Shown: positions 40,890-51,571, counted from the stretch's first letter. The stretch is 64,000 nt of DNA from Rhizomys pruinosus (GCA_009823505.1 VZQC01000356.1:1455836-1519835); one strand, 5' to 3'. The notes: generated from the sequence alone by a model not told the origin. Numbers and translations: made by a program.

Positions 40890-41320
40890 TCTAGTACCCC
40901 AGTCACCACTCATCAAAGAAGATTTGTACCAGATGGAGAGTATTACAGAGCACCACAACTGGTCACACACACAGACATTGTTTTTGGACTGCCCAAGCCT
41001 AAGTCACATACCTACACCACTGCTCAGGGAACACAGAACAAGGGGTAAAGAGGACACTAATGTGTCTCTCAGTTCTCATTAGCGAAGCTCCCACATGCGG
41101 CAGAGAGCCAGGAACACAAAAGTCACAAATGGCCAAAGCATGGAGAGGAGTCTGCACAGTGTGGGTTGTTGAGCAGGATTTTATGTTAACTTCACCCACC
41201 CAGAGCTCAGGGACCATTGCAGAAGAGGGGGCAGAAAGATTGTGAGCCAGGGAGGTGGCGGATCTAGAGTCCTACAAGGACATCAACCTCCAACAACGGT
41301 GTCGGCATGCACAAGACCTG
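40890..41320 (+). mobile_element. L1 3' UTR, second copy
   Basis: It matches 38068-38371 from caccactcatcaaagaag through ggccaaagcatggaga and cagggaccattgcagaa, and continues past the point where the other copy is interrupted (gagccagggaggtggcgg, gcatgcacaagacctgtgc). It also gives the uninterrupted target of the HDAC6 retrocopy. Confidence 0.75.
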
Positions 41321-41329
41321 TGCAAACTC

Positions 41330-41447
41330 ATACATTCCAAAAATTGAAACCAGGAACATATATTTATGCTTCAGTGTTCAAAACAATATTGCTCATAATA
41401 ACCCAAAGTAGCAACAATCCAAGTCCTCATCAAATGATTCATGTTTT
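41330..41447 (+). mobile_element. Old L1M 3' fragment
   Basis: ttcaaaacaatattgctcataataacccaaagtagc and aatccaagtcctcatcaaatg are typical of old L1 3' ends. Confidence 0.65.
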
Positions 41448-41462
41448 TAAAATCTTTTTCTT

Positions 41463-41718
41463 GGGGCTGGAGAGATGGCCTAGCGGTTAAGAGCGCTGAC
41501 TGCTCTTGCAGAGGACCCGGGTTCGATCCCCAGCCCCCTCAGGGCGGCCGAGAACCGTCTGAAACTCCAATTCCAGGAGAACTCCAGTTCCAGGGGAATC
41601 CGACACCCTCTTCTGACCTCCGCAGCATTGCACGACACGGGTGCACAAACTTGCATGCAGACAGTACATTCATACACATACAGAAATAAATAAAATTAAA
41701 AAAAAAATAAATATATAA
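41463..41718 (+). repeat. B2 SINE, young subfamily, perfect target-site duplication
   Basis: Near-consensus element with the doubled segment. The 15-bp duplication taaaatctttttctt lies at 41448-41462 and 41719-41733. A cccctcagggcgg variant replaces the usual cacccacatggcgg. Confidence 0.97.
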
Positions 41719-41739
41719 TAAAATCTTTTTCTTAATTCT

Positions 41740-42220
41740 TTAAGAACTTTAGTGTATTTTGACCACATCCCACAAACTCCTCCCAGCTCTATCCCCCCTC
41801 CCTACCCACCCAGCTTTAGCTCCGCCCCATGGAGTCCAACAAGTATCGCCCAAATACTCCTGGGTGTGGACCTGCCCTGAATTGTGGTCAATCTTCCATG
41901 AGTCACATTGTTAAGGAAAAGTGACTTTTACTCTCCCAGCAGCTATCGAATGCCAATAACTCCTTAACTGGGAGGTGAGACCTCCCCAACCTGCTCCATG
42001 CTGGGACTTTTCTGGGTTGAGCTTCAACAGGTCTTATGAGTGCTGTCACAGACACTGTGAGTCCATATGTACAACTTCCCTGTTGTATCCAGAAAACACT
42101 GTTTCCTTGTACTCATCCACCACCTCTGGCTCTTATAATCTTCCTGTCTCCTCTTACACAAAGATCCCTAAGCCTTGGTCAAAGCCATCTTGAAGAGGAT
42201 GACAGACCCAGAAATCTTAA
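41740..42220 (-). mobile_element. L1 3' UTR fragment
   Basis: In reverse it reads the same 3' UTR as at 22945 and 40017: here gggtgtggacctgccctgaattgtggtcaatc, gctgtcacagacactgtgagtccatatg, gaaaacactgtttccttg and cctctggctcttataatc. The G-rich tract of the other copies is not kept. Confidence 0.8.
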
Positions 42221-42324
42221 ATTCATGGCCTTGCAACGTATAAGACAGCTAGCTGCCTCTGGCATTTTCCTTCTGCTAAAGACTCCAGGGAAAGAAAACA
42301 CACTTTGCTCTTTCTCCCATAACT

Positions 42325-42911
42325 GACTGAGTAGTCCCCTCCTAACTGCCGAGTGAGGTACTTTCTGTCACACACACAAACTGGGTAACCCATTCCAATA
42401 GCAGTAATTGACTGAGTAGTCCCCTCCAAAGTGTCCAGTGAGGTACTTTCTGTCACACACACAAACAGGGTAGCCCATTCCAATAGCAGTAACTGACTGA
42501 GTAGTCCCCTCCTAAGTGCCTAGTGAGGTACTTTCTATCACACACACAAACAGGGTAGCCCATTCCAATAGCAGTAACTGACTGAGTAGTCCCGTCCTAA
42601 GTGCCCAGTGAGGTACTTTCTGTCACACACACAAACATGGTAGCCCGTTCAATAGCAGTAACTGACTGAGTAGTCCCCTCCAAAGTGCCAAGTGAGGTAC
42701 TTTCTATCACACACACAAACAGGGTAGCCCGTTCAATAGCAGTAACTGACTGAGTAGTCCCCTCCAAAGTGCCGAGTGAGGTACTTTCTGTCACACACAC
42801 AAACAGGGTAGCCCGTTCCAGTAGCAGTAACTGACTGAGTAGTCCCCTCCTAAGTGCCGAGTGAGGTACTTTCTGTCACACATGCAAACAGGGCAGCCCA
42901 CTCCAGTAGCT
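42325..42911. repeat. 84-85-bp minisatellite, seven copies
   Basis: gactgagtagtccc recurs at 42325, 42410, 42495, 42580, 42664, 42748 and 42833. Each unit contains gaggtacttt, a (CA)n-like cacacacacaaac and a gtagcc...agcagtaa end. The third and fourth intervals shorten from 85 to 84 by loss of one base in gttcaatagc. Divergence of a few percent between units suggests an old array. Frames through it are open by chance. Confidence 0.96.
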
Positions 42912-43019
42912 ATAATTTCATTTTTTGGTCCCATCATTCCAAAAAACAAGATCTCTCTTCAGAAGCGTCAAGTACAAGAGGAATAGGACAATTTTTCCAA
43001 ACTGTCCAGAAAACACTCG

Positions 43020-43400
43020 GATTAGTCAGCTTGTGCTGTCATACCAAAAGCACTCTGTCCTAAGTGGATAAACAACAAAAAGTTATGCTCTCAGTTCTGA
43101 AAGCCGGAAGTCCGAGATCAAGGTGCCAGGTTGGTATCAGCTGAGAGCTTTCTTCCTGGCCTACAGGCAGACGCGCCTCCTGTGCCCTTGCCTAGGCTTG
43201 CCCCGAGTTTAGCCTGGGGAGGACAGACAGCGACAGCAGGCTCTGAGGCTTTCTCTTCAGGGTAGGGTGCCATCTTACAATTTTATGTGAACATTGAAGG
43301 CTTTAATCTCCAAAAGTGGCTCCATCAGGAGTTTAGCATTAACTAAGCAGATACAATTTGACCCATAACTTTAGACTGTGTAGGCCTCCACAGAACGTCT
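43020..43400 (-). mobile_element. MLT1-like LTR (ERVL-MaLR), old
   Basis: gattagtcagcttgtgctgtcatacc, ctcagttctgaaagccggaagtccgagatcaaggtgcc and aatctccaaaagtggctcc follow the reverse MLT1 order. Only the LTR is seen. Confidence 0.65.
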
Positions 43401-44244
43401 AATCTAACAATGTGCTCAACCCTATGCTCATTATCTTTATGACCTAGAGCTATGTGAGTCCAGCTAGAAGACAGATTTGGCTGAATCGGAATTGGATCCC
43501 CTGGGCCACTTTGTTGTCTAGTCTGCACCTCCAGGGCACACCACTAGGCCAGCTTGGAGCTGCCATAAAGAGAAAGAAAGAAACAATGTGTGGAGTTATT
43601 ACAAGGATGGAATGCCAGATTTTCAAACTCGGTCCTGGGGGCACAATTCACAAGGGCTTCTCTCTGTTCCTCTTATGAACCAAGCCACTCGTTTCATGTG
43701 TTCTAGATGCTTTTCCCAAACGGTTGTCTGCAATACAGCCTAGGAATTGTGCCTCGTTTGAAGTAAAGGACCACACTATCATCCTTTGTAGCAACTTAGC
43801 TCATTTCTATGGCAAAGACTCATTCATTGCCCATTACTGAAGATTTGGGTTCCTTAAACTCGGGGTTCCCTTCTGCATGTGCTTCAGTCTCAGATTTCAT
43901 CTGCCCATCACATTAACCACTGTGACCTTGGCTTAGGAAATTAAAGATAAAATGCTATGCCTCTGGCCACTGCTGTTACCAGGAGTAATGAAGTTCTTTG
44001 TCTCTGGATCAAGGGGTCTCATGCCTTCTATCTCTATGGCACCATGGGACCAGAGGAAACTTGAAGTGATATAAAATCTCAGCCCTCCAGAGCTCTGAGC
44101 CAGTGTCACCCTAGTTATCTTGACCATTGCTCTGGAAGCAGCCAAGGAGAGAAGTTCCTTTCTGGGGACAGCCAAATTCGGTGACCCAGTGACCTGGGGT
44201 GGACCAAAAAAGGGTAAGATGAGTAGAATCAGAAATTGTTTATT
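43401..44244. other. Unique sequence, no gene recognised
   Basis: The minus strand is open for about 100 codons at 43933-44230 before running into the neighbouring B2. I see no family resemblance. Confidence 0.4.
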
Positions 44245-44410
44245 CAGGGCTGGAGAGGACCTGGGTTCGATTCCCAGCACCCACATGGCGGCTGAGAACA
44301 ATCCGACACTCTCTTCTGACTTCCTCGGCATTGCACGACATGGGTGCACAAACCTACATGCAGACAGTACATTCATGCACATAAAAAATAAATAAAAATT
44401 TTAAAAAAGA
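44245..44410 (+). repeat. B2 SINE with two internal deletions
   Basis: cagggctggagag joins directly to gacctgggttcgattcccagc, removing the first promoter block (A box). A second deletion joins ggctgagaac to aatccgacac. The rest to cattcatgcacataaaaaat is normal. Diverged flanks agaaattgtttattcag and agaaactgtttttgcac suggest one target-site duplication. Confidence 0.9.
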
Positions 44411-45090
44411 AACTGTTTTTGCACTTCAGTTTTGAGAGGCAGTTTCAATTCTTGACAACACAGGATCCTGTGAACCCTGGTCACAACTGAGGCTCCCTTG
44501 ACTGACGGGCCACAATTTACTGTCAAAAAGTGGGGGGGGGGGGCTCTCATTGTCTGAATGTAAATGATCCAGAAAACCAAACATAGGACCTGGGTTGGTT
44601 TCACAGACTATAGTGGTCAGGCAGGAACTGACTGATGACATCAGACCTGAAAAGGGTCACCAGGGGCGGCACCACCTCTGAAAGGTGAAGGGTCCAAGTG
44701 GTTGTCTCTGCCAGGGGCAGCCCAGGTGATGTTGTCCACAGCTTGGTCAGCTCTGAATGAACAGAAAGTACAGACAGTTGTAGCAATGTTACTGGGGAGT
44801 TCTAGAGCCAAAATTGCCCATCCCCAGAGATATCCCTCGAAACGACTTGGAATCTCTGCTGCGCACAGCCCCTTCCTGGAGCACACGCAGGGAGAGTGTC
44901 TTTTGCACGAACCAAGTAACAGATCCCAGGGTCCACCATCCAGAAATGTGCCCTGCCACATCCCCAAGTAGAAAAAAATGCTAATGTATATATATGTATT
45001 TTAAATAAATCAAAGGAAAAGAACTAGACACCATGCCACCTATTGCATCGATTTGTAATATATAAATAATTATACTTTTAAAATATTCTT
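44411..45090. other. Unique sequence with minus-strand open frames
   Basis: Minus-strand frames of 60-108 codons overlap at 44401-44967. A G run interrupts at 44532-44543. I considered a decayed retroviral or cellular coding sequence but recognise no motif that would support it. Confidence 0.3.
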
Positions 45091-45097
45091 TGTCAGC

Positions 45098-45175
45098 TGG
45101 GAAGGGCAATCCCAGCACAGGGAGGCAGAGGCAGGAGGAGTGAGTTTCAGCCTATCCTGGGCTGCATAAGAAAAA
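45098..45175 (+). repeat. B1 fragment
   Basis: caatcccagcacagggaggcagaggcagg and ctatcctgggctgcataagaaaaaaag, a B1 with internal loss. Confidence 0.65.
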
Positions 45176-45211
45176 AAGAAAACTGAACACAACACAAAAC
45201 CTGGAAACAGC

Positions 45212-45572
45212 CTGTGGTGGTTTGAATGAGTGGCCCCCATAGGCTGTAAGTATTCAGACATTTGTCTCCAGTTGTTGGCACTGTTTTTTGGAGGTCTTAG
45301 AAGGTGTGGCCATGCTGGAGGAAGTGCATTGTTGGGGGCAGACTTAGTGAGTTTAACAAGCCGCATGGTCTACAGTTGCTCTCTCTTTGCTTACTGTGCT
45401 CACTGCGAGATGTGACCCTCGGCTTGCTGCTCCAGCCGCCATGCCTCCCGCCACAATGGACTCTAATTCCCTGGAACCGTCAATCGTAAGCTCAAATAAA
45501 CTCTTCCTTTTACAAGTTCCTTGGTCATGGTGTTTTATCACAGCAACAGAAAAGTGACTAATACACAGCCCA
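45212..45572 (+). repeat. Rodent medium-length interspersed repeat, second family
   Basis: tgtggtggtttgaatgagtggcccccatagg, ttggaggtcttagaaggtgtggcc, gccgccatgcctcccgcc, and the end ttccttggtcatggtgttttatcacagcaacag. The terminal motif is shared with the elements at 19365 and 23958 but the body differs. Family name not resolved. Confidence 0.7.
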
Positions 45573-45589
45573 TAGACCTTCAAACATAA

Positions 45590-45715
45590 ATGATTCACTA
45601 TCTATGGTACATTCACACTGTGAAACAGTACTCAGCAGTCAAAGGCACAGACTGCTGCGACACACAGTGACAGCCAGGATGAATCTCAATATCATCGTAT
45701 GTTGTGAAAAGGCCA
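45590..45715 (+). mobile_element. Old L1M 3' scrap
   Basis: ctatggtacattcacactgtgaaacagtactcagcagtc and gccaggatgaatctcaatatc follow the old L1 3' order also seen at 33230. Confidence 0.6.
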
Positions 45716-45734
45716 GTCTCAGCAGTTATATTCA

Positions 45735-45860
45735 ATCTGGACATAGCACAACAGGCCTGTGATCCCAGCACTCAGGTAGGGACAGGAAGATTGCGAGTTC
45801 CAGGCCAGCCTGGACTACATGGCTAGATTCTATCTCAAAAATAAACAAACAAAAATAATT
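45735..45860 (+). repeat. B1 SINE, old
   Basis: aggcctgtgatcccagcactc, aagattgcgagttccaggccagcctggac, then ctatctcaaaaataaac. Confidence 0.75.
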
Positions 45861-46264
45861 CTTTGAGAAACTGAAAAGTTGAAGAAAAAGCTACAACCCT
45901 ATGTGTGTAAGGATTCTCACTGGATCCTACCCAGAAGTTTGGGAAGCAATGTAAGGGCATTCCCTGAGTCCTTCATCTTTGTTTCTCCCCCTAACAACAA
46001 CAACAACAAACCAACAAAAGCCTGAAGGATTTCATTCGGGCTCTTTTCTGTCTATAAAACAGAAACAAAGAAGAGAAGGGGTAGGGAAGCAGCCCCCTCC
46101 CTCTCTCTTTTTCTCTTCCTCTTTCTCTTTCTCTCTTTCTTTCTCTGATAGCTGGATAAGGCCTCCTGTTGATTGTTGGGGCCAGCATCTGCTGAATGGG
46201 AACAAGAGGAGCCTATATAGTAGGCTAAGCAGGGCACCTAACCCACCCACATGCCAGTCACTTT
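45861..46264. other. Unique sequence with (AAC)n and CT-rich tracts
   Basis: An aac run lies at 45994-46012 and a pyrimidine tract at 46096-46147 (ctttctctttctctctttct type). No gene is seen. Confidence 0.5.
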
Positions 46265-46276
46265 AAAAGATGTCTC

Positions 46277-46415
46277 GAAAGCCAGGCTTGGTGGCTCACA
46301 CCTTTAATCCTAGCACTTGGGAGGCAGAGGCAGGTGGATCTTTGTGAGTTCAAGGCCACCCTGGTCTACAGAGTGAGTTCCAGGGAAGCTGGGGCTACAG
46401 GGAGACCCTGTCTTA
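46277..46415 (+). repeat. B1 SINE hosting a B2 in its tail
   Basis: Full B1 from aagccaggcttggtggctcac to ccctgtctt. Its own duplication, aagatgtctc, occurs before it at 46267 and only after the B2 at 46719, proving that the B2 was inserted later into the B1 tail. Confidence 0.93.
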
Positions 46416-46431
46416 AAAAGACCAAAAAATA

Positions 46432-46684
46432 GGGGCTGGAGAGATGGCCTAGCGGTTAAGAGCGCCGACCACTCTTGCAGAGGACCCGGGTTCGATCCCC
46501 AGCACCCACATGGGCAGCTGAGAACCATCTGAAACTCCAATTCCAGGAGAACTCCAGTTCCAGGGGAATCCGATACCCTCTTCTTACCTCCGAGGCGTTG
46601 CACGACACGGGTGCACAGACTTGCATGCAGACAGTACGTTCATACACATACAGAAATAAATAAAATTAATTTTAAAAAAATTTA
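46432..46684 (+). repeat. B2 SINE, young subfamily, inside a B1 tail
   Basis: Near-consensus with the doubled segment. The 17-bp duplication aaaaagaccaaaaaata (46415-46431 and 46685-46701) is made from the host B1's tail. Confidence 0.97.
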
Positions 46685-46719
46685 AAAAAGACCAAAAAAT
46701 AAAATAAATAAAATAATAA

Positions 46720-46876
46720 AGATGTCTCAAGATAGAGCTTACACATCCTAGAACTCACCCATTTTAAATCTACAGTTCAGGGTTAATATTATTCACAGAA
46801 CTTGCAAGCACTGTCACCATCTGAGTTTAGCACATTCCCATCATTCCAATGTAAACCACTGTCACTCTCCCAAAAA

Positions 46877-46917
<41 letters not shown>

Positions 46918-47470
46918 AGTCTTAGAACAGCATCATCTCCTCACCATCCCTAGACATGCTGCTTCTCTGTGGATGCAGGCCCCCTTCATTCGCTGCCATG
47001 CTGGTCTCACTATGGGATTGACCGAGGTCCAGCACCTCAGCTCTTCATTCCTTTCTGTTACTGGAGTGCTCCACTCTCCTGGTAAATGCACTGCCTTCTG
47101 TTCGTTCATTAATCACTTGGTAAGTACTTGAGCCACTTCTATTTTGGGCTGTTAAGAAGTATGCTACTAAGAGCATTCCTGAAGAAGCCAGGGGACCGCA
47201 TCCACCACCTCAAACGGCACCGCTTCCCTGTGCTGAAAATATTCGAAATCTTCTCTCCTAGATTTCTTTGAAATATACTGTGTTCTGTTATACCTAACAC
47301 TGTGCTGCAGAACACCAGAACTCAGCTTTTTAACTGTAACTCAGAGCTTACTGGCAAGTCCTGTACCCTTCCCTCTGCTCCTCTTAGTCCTGTGGATAAG
47401 GTCACACACTGTCTGTTGTTACGTTGTCTTTTTGACTACTGTCGTCCTGAAGTATTGGAAGTAGAATTTT
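46720..47470 (-). mobile_element. Old L1M 3' region, first part
   Basis: cacccattttaaatctacagttcaggg, attattcacagaacttgcaagcactgtcaccatc and ggtaagtacttgagccacttc with tatgctactaagagcattcctg fit reversed old L1 sequence with some unrelated interruption. A (CA)n run lies at 46880-46915. Confidence 0.55.
46880..46917. repeat. (CA)n microsatellite
   Basis: About 18 ca units. Confidence 0.97.
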
Positions 47471-47479
47471 GATTCTTCT

Positions 47480-48085
47480 CTAACAACTAAGAGCAGTGTC
47501 TTTTTTACATATTTATTAACAATTGAAGCTCTTTGGAAATGTGTCTATTCAAGTCTTTTCATTGTGTTGTTGTAATATTGTTTGCTGATAAGAGTTCTTT
47601 ATATGTAATGGACATCAGCTTCTTATACAAATGTGATTTGTAAATACTTTCTCCCACTGCATGTGGTGGCACAAGCCTTTAATCCCAGCACTCGGGAGGC
47701 AGAGGCAGGTGGATCTCTGTGAGTTCAATATTCACCTGGTCTACATAGCAAGTTCCAGGCTAGCCAGGTCTACAGGGAGACCCTGTCTCAATAAATACAT
47801 ACATACTTTATCCCATTCTGTAATCTGTCTTTTTACTTTCCTGATTCATACCACAAAAGGCTTAAGCTTTTATAGTCTTCTTTATTTACTTTTCTCTTTG
47901 CTTCTGCCTTGGTGTCATAACTGAGCAACAATTTACCCGTACATTTTTACTATAAGTTCAGTGGGTCTGCTCTTGCATTGATGCCTGTGATATTCTGTGT
48001 GGATATCCACTTCCTCTAGCACCATTTGTTGAAATACTGTTTTCTCACATTGTGCTGCATGTCATCTTTAAACAAAAAGAATCCT
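47480..48085 (-). mobile_element. Old L1M 3' region with an inserted B1
   Basis: ttgctgataagagttctttatatg, gtgatttgtaaatactttctcccactg, then after the B1 tttatcccattctgtaatctgtctttttac, acaatttacccgtac and tctagcaccatttgttgaaatac. This is the reverse of a conserved L1 segment, and the B1 at 47655 splits it. Confidence 0.85.
47655..47800 (+). repeat. B1 SINE inside L1
   Basis: catgtggtggcacaagcctttaatc to gagaccctgtctcaataaatac. Confidence 0.93.
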
Positions 48086-48596
48086 ACCCCTCTGTGACCA
48101 CGGTCTGAGAGTATGCTCTGATCAGCAACTCAGCCTCTTCACAGCACAGACCTTCTAGTGCTTGTTATTTTGTGAGACAAACCTCCCGCAAACATATTTG
48201 TTAACTAAACAAACACAAGAAACTGTACTTAACCTTGCCGAACTACCTAAGTACTTGAACCACTTCTGTTTGCTATAAATACTCTTTGCTGTGAAGAATG
48301 CTGCTGGCTCCTATTGAAACCCAATCCTGGAGTATTTGTCTGGGAAGCTGGGGAACTGATTTTCCTGTTTTACCCATGACCTCTCCCAATAAATGAATTT
48401 ATTAATTTCCACGAATTGTTGTGGCTGGTGGGAGGTGTGTAGCAGCTGCCAGTTGTGTGGCTGGAAAATGAAGGCTGCCAGGAGAAGGCCGCAGAGACCT
48501 CTGAAGCTCTCCGTCCTGGCCTCTCCCTCTCTTGGCCCCTGCGAACTTAATGCCACTCCACAGCTTCCCATCTTAGTACAGAGAAGAAAAAGGATA
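48086..48596. other. Unique sequence, no gene recognised
   Basis: Bases 48311-48617 are open on both strands for 74-96 codons without recognisable family. The line aagtacttgaaccacttctg near 48250 is another scrap of the L1 segment above. Confidence 0.4.
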
Positions 48597-48610
48597 TTCA
48601 AGTGTTCTTT

Positions 48611-48847
48611 TTTTTAACTTTTTTTAAAATTTTATTTATTTTTTTCTGTATATGAATGTATTGTCTGCATGTAGGTTTGTGCACCCGTGTTGTGCAATGC
48701 CACGGAGGTCAGAAGAAGGTGTCGGATTCCCCTTGGAACTCAGTCAAAGACGGTTCTCAGCCACCATGTGGATGCTGGAGATTGAACCCGGGTCCTCTGC
48801 AAGAGCAGTCGGCGCTCTTAGCCGCTAGGCCATCTCTCCAGCCCCTC
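48611..48847 (-). repeat. B2 SINE with perfect target-site duplication
   Basis: Reverse B2 with a shortened middle (ggaactcagtcaaagacgg). The 14-bp duplication ttcaagtgttcttt lies at 48597-48610 and 48848-48861. Confidence 0.96.
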
Positions 48848-48861
48848 TTCAAGTGTTCTTT

Positions 48862-49420
48862 AAGCCACTCTTAATACAGAATTTCTAAACCACCAAATGA
48901 AATCTTTGCCTTGAGGCAAAATTTTAACCAGAGCTGCACAGTAGATAAAAATGGAATTTATTCTGTGCTGTAGCAATAGGGAGAACTTCAGTATAGAACT
49001 GGACGCCACTCAACACCTCTAGGAAAAGGAACGTGAGCAGCATGGGGGAAGGGAAATGATTAAAGAGAAACATTAGAGTTGGAAAGCAGGGATCTAACTG
49101 AAGCGGCACGAGCCCAGGGTTCTGAGCCAGGCAGGAGTGAGCAGACCTCACCTGGGGCAGGATGGAGGGTGCAAGATTCTGCCTAAACCAATTTTTCTAG
49201 ATTATTTCAATTGTGTGCTAGAAAATGAACAGAGCATGCTAAAAGTCAAAGCGCAGTTGGAAAGAGGACTCAGAAGCCTAACAAAAACCTTCTGAAGGAG
49301 AGAGCTTCTGCAGTGCCTATGTCAAGTGAGCCACTGAATTCATTGAAGTCCCCTGCGCGCACACACACACACACACCACAAATAAAGCATAATGGCAGAA
49401 ACCATTAAATATGGGCTATG
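48862..49420. other. Unique sequence with a short (CA)n run
   Basis: A ca run lies at 49357-49378. Bases 49418-49500 have a faint B3-like head (aaaataactcagttggtg, gctgtgcaatcatgagg). No gene is seen. Confidence 0.4.
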
Positions 49421-49519
49421 AAAATAACTCAGTTGGTGAAGAGCTGGCTGAGCTTGCTGTGCAATCATGAGGCCCAAATTCCAACTCCAGAATGCCTGTT
49501 TAAAGAAAAAAAAACACCC

Positions 49520-49745
49520 AGGGGTTGAAGAGATAGCTTAGCAATTAAGAGCATTGAGCACTGACTAGTCTTACAGAAGACCCAGGTTTGAATCCCAGCA
49601 CCCACATGGCACCTAACAATTGTCCATAACTCCAGTTCCAGGGGATCCAATGCCCCCTTCTGTCCTCTGTGGGCACTGTACAACACAGGTGCACTTACAC
49701 ACATGCAGGCATAACACTCAAACATAAAAATAAATTAATCAAAAC
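49520..49745 (+). repeat. B2 SINE, older copy
   Basis: aggggttgaagagatagcttag to acactcaaacataaaaataaat, with an extra 10-base insertion in the head (gcattgagcactgac). Confidence 0.9.
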
Positions 49746-49754
49746 ACCTTTTCA

Positions 49755-49923
49755 AAAGCCCAGCATGGTGGCTCACACTTGCAGCCCAGCACTCTGAGGT
49801 CTAGCTTACCTGGTTCTAGGCCAACCCTGACTCAAAATCAAAGTGAACAGTGCCTGAGGAACAGTAACTGAGGACAACTTCTGACTTCCACATCCATGTG
49901 TACACATGTACATCTGAACACAC

Positions 49924-49959
<36 letters not shown>

Positions 49960-49960
49960 C
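49755..49960 (+). repeat. B1 scrap and (GA)n run
   Basis: agcccagcatggtggctcacac is a B1 head without its body. A B2/B3-like end with a ga run at 49928-49957 follows. Confidence 0.6.
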
Positions 49961-50084
49961 AAAATCTGGCCTTGCAATATGGGACTCCAGAAAAGGCAGG
50001 TATTGAAGTGATTTTTTTTTTTTCAGAAAACCAATAAATCATCTTCAATGAAGGATTGTTGTTATTCTAGAAAACTTAATATCT

Positions 50085-50327
50085 GGGGCTGGAGATGTGG
50101 CTCAGTGGTTAAGAATGCCAACTGCTCTTGCAGAGGACTGGGGTTCGATTCCCAGCACCCACATGGCAGCTAAGAACTGTCTTTAACTCCAGTTCCAGGG
50201 GAATCTGACACCCTCTTTTGCCCTCCAAGGCATTGCACAACACGGGTGCACCAACCTACACACAGACAGTACATATAAAAAATAATAAAAAAAAATAATA
50301 AAAAAAATAAATAAAAATTAAAAAAAA
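50085..50327 (+). repeat. B2 SINE at a twice-used target
   Basis: Full B2 from ggggctggagatgtggctcag to an a/t-rich tail. The 15-bp target gaaaacttaatatct occurs at 50070-50084 and 50328-50342. Confidence 0.96.
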
Positions 50328-50342
50328 GAAAACTTAATATCT

Positions 50343-50481
50343 AGGCCAGGCATGGTGGTGCACACCTTTAATCCCAGCACTCTGGAGGCAGAGGCAGGCA
50401 GTTCTCTGTGAGTTCAAGGCCAGCCTGGTCTACAAAGCAAGTTCCAGGCCAGCTGGGGCTACAGGCTCAAAAATACCAAAA

Positions 50482-50514
<33 letters not shown>
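50343..50514 (+). repeat. B1 SINE at the same target
   Basis: B1 from aggccaggcatggtggtgcac with a (AAAT)n tail starts directly after the second copy of the target. A third copy, aaacttaatatct, follows at 50515-50527. Confidence 0.95.
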
Positions 50515-50516
<2 letters not shown>

Positions 50517-50529
50517 ACTTAATATCTAA

Positions 50530-50985
50530 TTCAACCTGAATTGAATTTCTAGACTGACATTGCTCATTCTCATTCTTATATTCCAAAGACAAAGAGCTAG
50601 ATATTCCTGGGGAAGAACACACAAACAAACCTACCAGTCCTCAGCACGCCCTGAGGACACAGCCGAAGGATAAGTAGCATAGCTCAGACCCTCAGACCCT
50701 TCGCCCAGACAGTGTGGCAGGTAGTGTCTGATCTTCCCTAGCGGAAAGTCTTACAGTCCCAGGATCTTAAGTGTGGAAGAGCAAATTTCCTTCTTTACAG
50801 ATGAGACAACTGACAACCAGAAAATGAGGAGACTATGCCTGGGTCACTAGTGAACTGAGTTTGATACAGAAATAGCTAGAAGTATTTGATTTAATGTTTT
50901 CAGTTTACACTGCTGGTATAAAGTAGTTTTGAATCATAACTTGATACTTTAGGATCTACTTTGACAGTAGAACAATTACCAGGCC
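50530..50985. other. Unique sequence with a MIR-like stretch
   Basis: Bases 50740-50870 (ctttacagatgagacaactgac, ctatgcctgggtcactagtgaactgag) resemble reverse MIR. No gene is seen. Confidence 0.45.
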
Positions 50986-51029
50986 TGTGTGCATGTGTGA
51001 GGCCAGGGGTTTGAACCCCAGCCCTGAAA

Positions 51030-51122
51030 AGTCAACTAAGGAGATGGTGATGTAGCTTGGTGGCAGAGTGCTGGCCTAGCAAACACAAAGCCCTGGGTTT
51101 GGTCCTTAGCCCCAGGAAAAAA
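51030..51122 (+). repeat. ID SINE
   Basis: ggtgatgtagcttggtggcagagtgctggcctagc and ccctgggtttggtccttagcccc preserve the tRNA-like head and second block. Confidence 0.8.
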
Positions 51123-51284
51123 ATTGCAACTGAAAAGTCAATAAATTAATTAAATCTGATACTTCAAGCATGCCATTTTCTTATTCAAACTTTGGAGCTG
51201 AGGTGCTAATAATTAATATTGAGTTCTAGGTAAGATGGTGGTAGGAGTGAGTTCAGTTACTACAGTTCAAAAAACCCACATCAG

Positions 51285-51420
51285 GCCAAGCATTGAGGCA
51301 CATGCCTTTAATCCCAGCTCTTGGGAGGCAGGCAGTCTCTATGAGACTGAGGCCAACCTGGTCTACATAATGAGTTCCGGTCCAGCCGGGGCTATAAGAG
51401 ACCCTGTCTCATAAAAACAA
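51285..51420 (+). repeat. B1 SINE, older
   Basis: ggccaagcattgaggcacatgcc to gagaccctgtctcataaaaac, with a short internal deletion (ggaggcaggcagtctc). Confidence 0.88.
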
Positions 51421-51427
51421 AACAAAC

Positions 51428-51571
51428 AGCTGGGTGTGGTGGCGCACGCCTTTAATCCTAGCACTTGGGAGGCAGAGGCAGGCGGATCTTTGTGAGTTCA
51501 AGGCCAGCCTGGTCTACAGAGTGAGTTCCAGGACAGCTGGGGCTACAGGGAGACCCTGTCTCAAAAACAGA

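Noticed and set aside
42325..42911. 84-bp repeats as a CRISPR array or a repeat-protein gene
   Set aside because: There are no unique spacers, units differ by scattered substitutions and indels, and the minus-strand frames through it stay open only because the unit lacks stops in some frames.
44401..44967. Possible retroviral envelope-like remnant on the minus strand
   Set aside because: Only composition and open frames suggested it. No recognisable envelope, protease or polymerase motif and no LTR pair is present.
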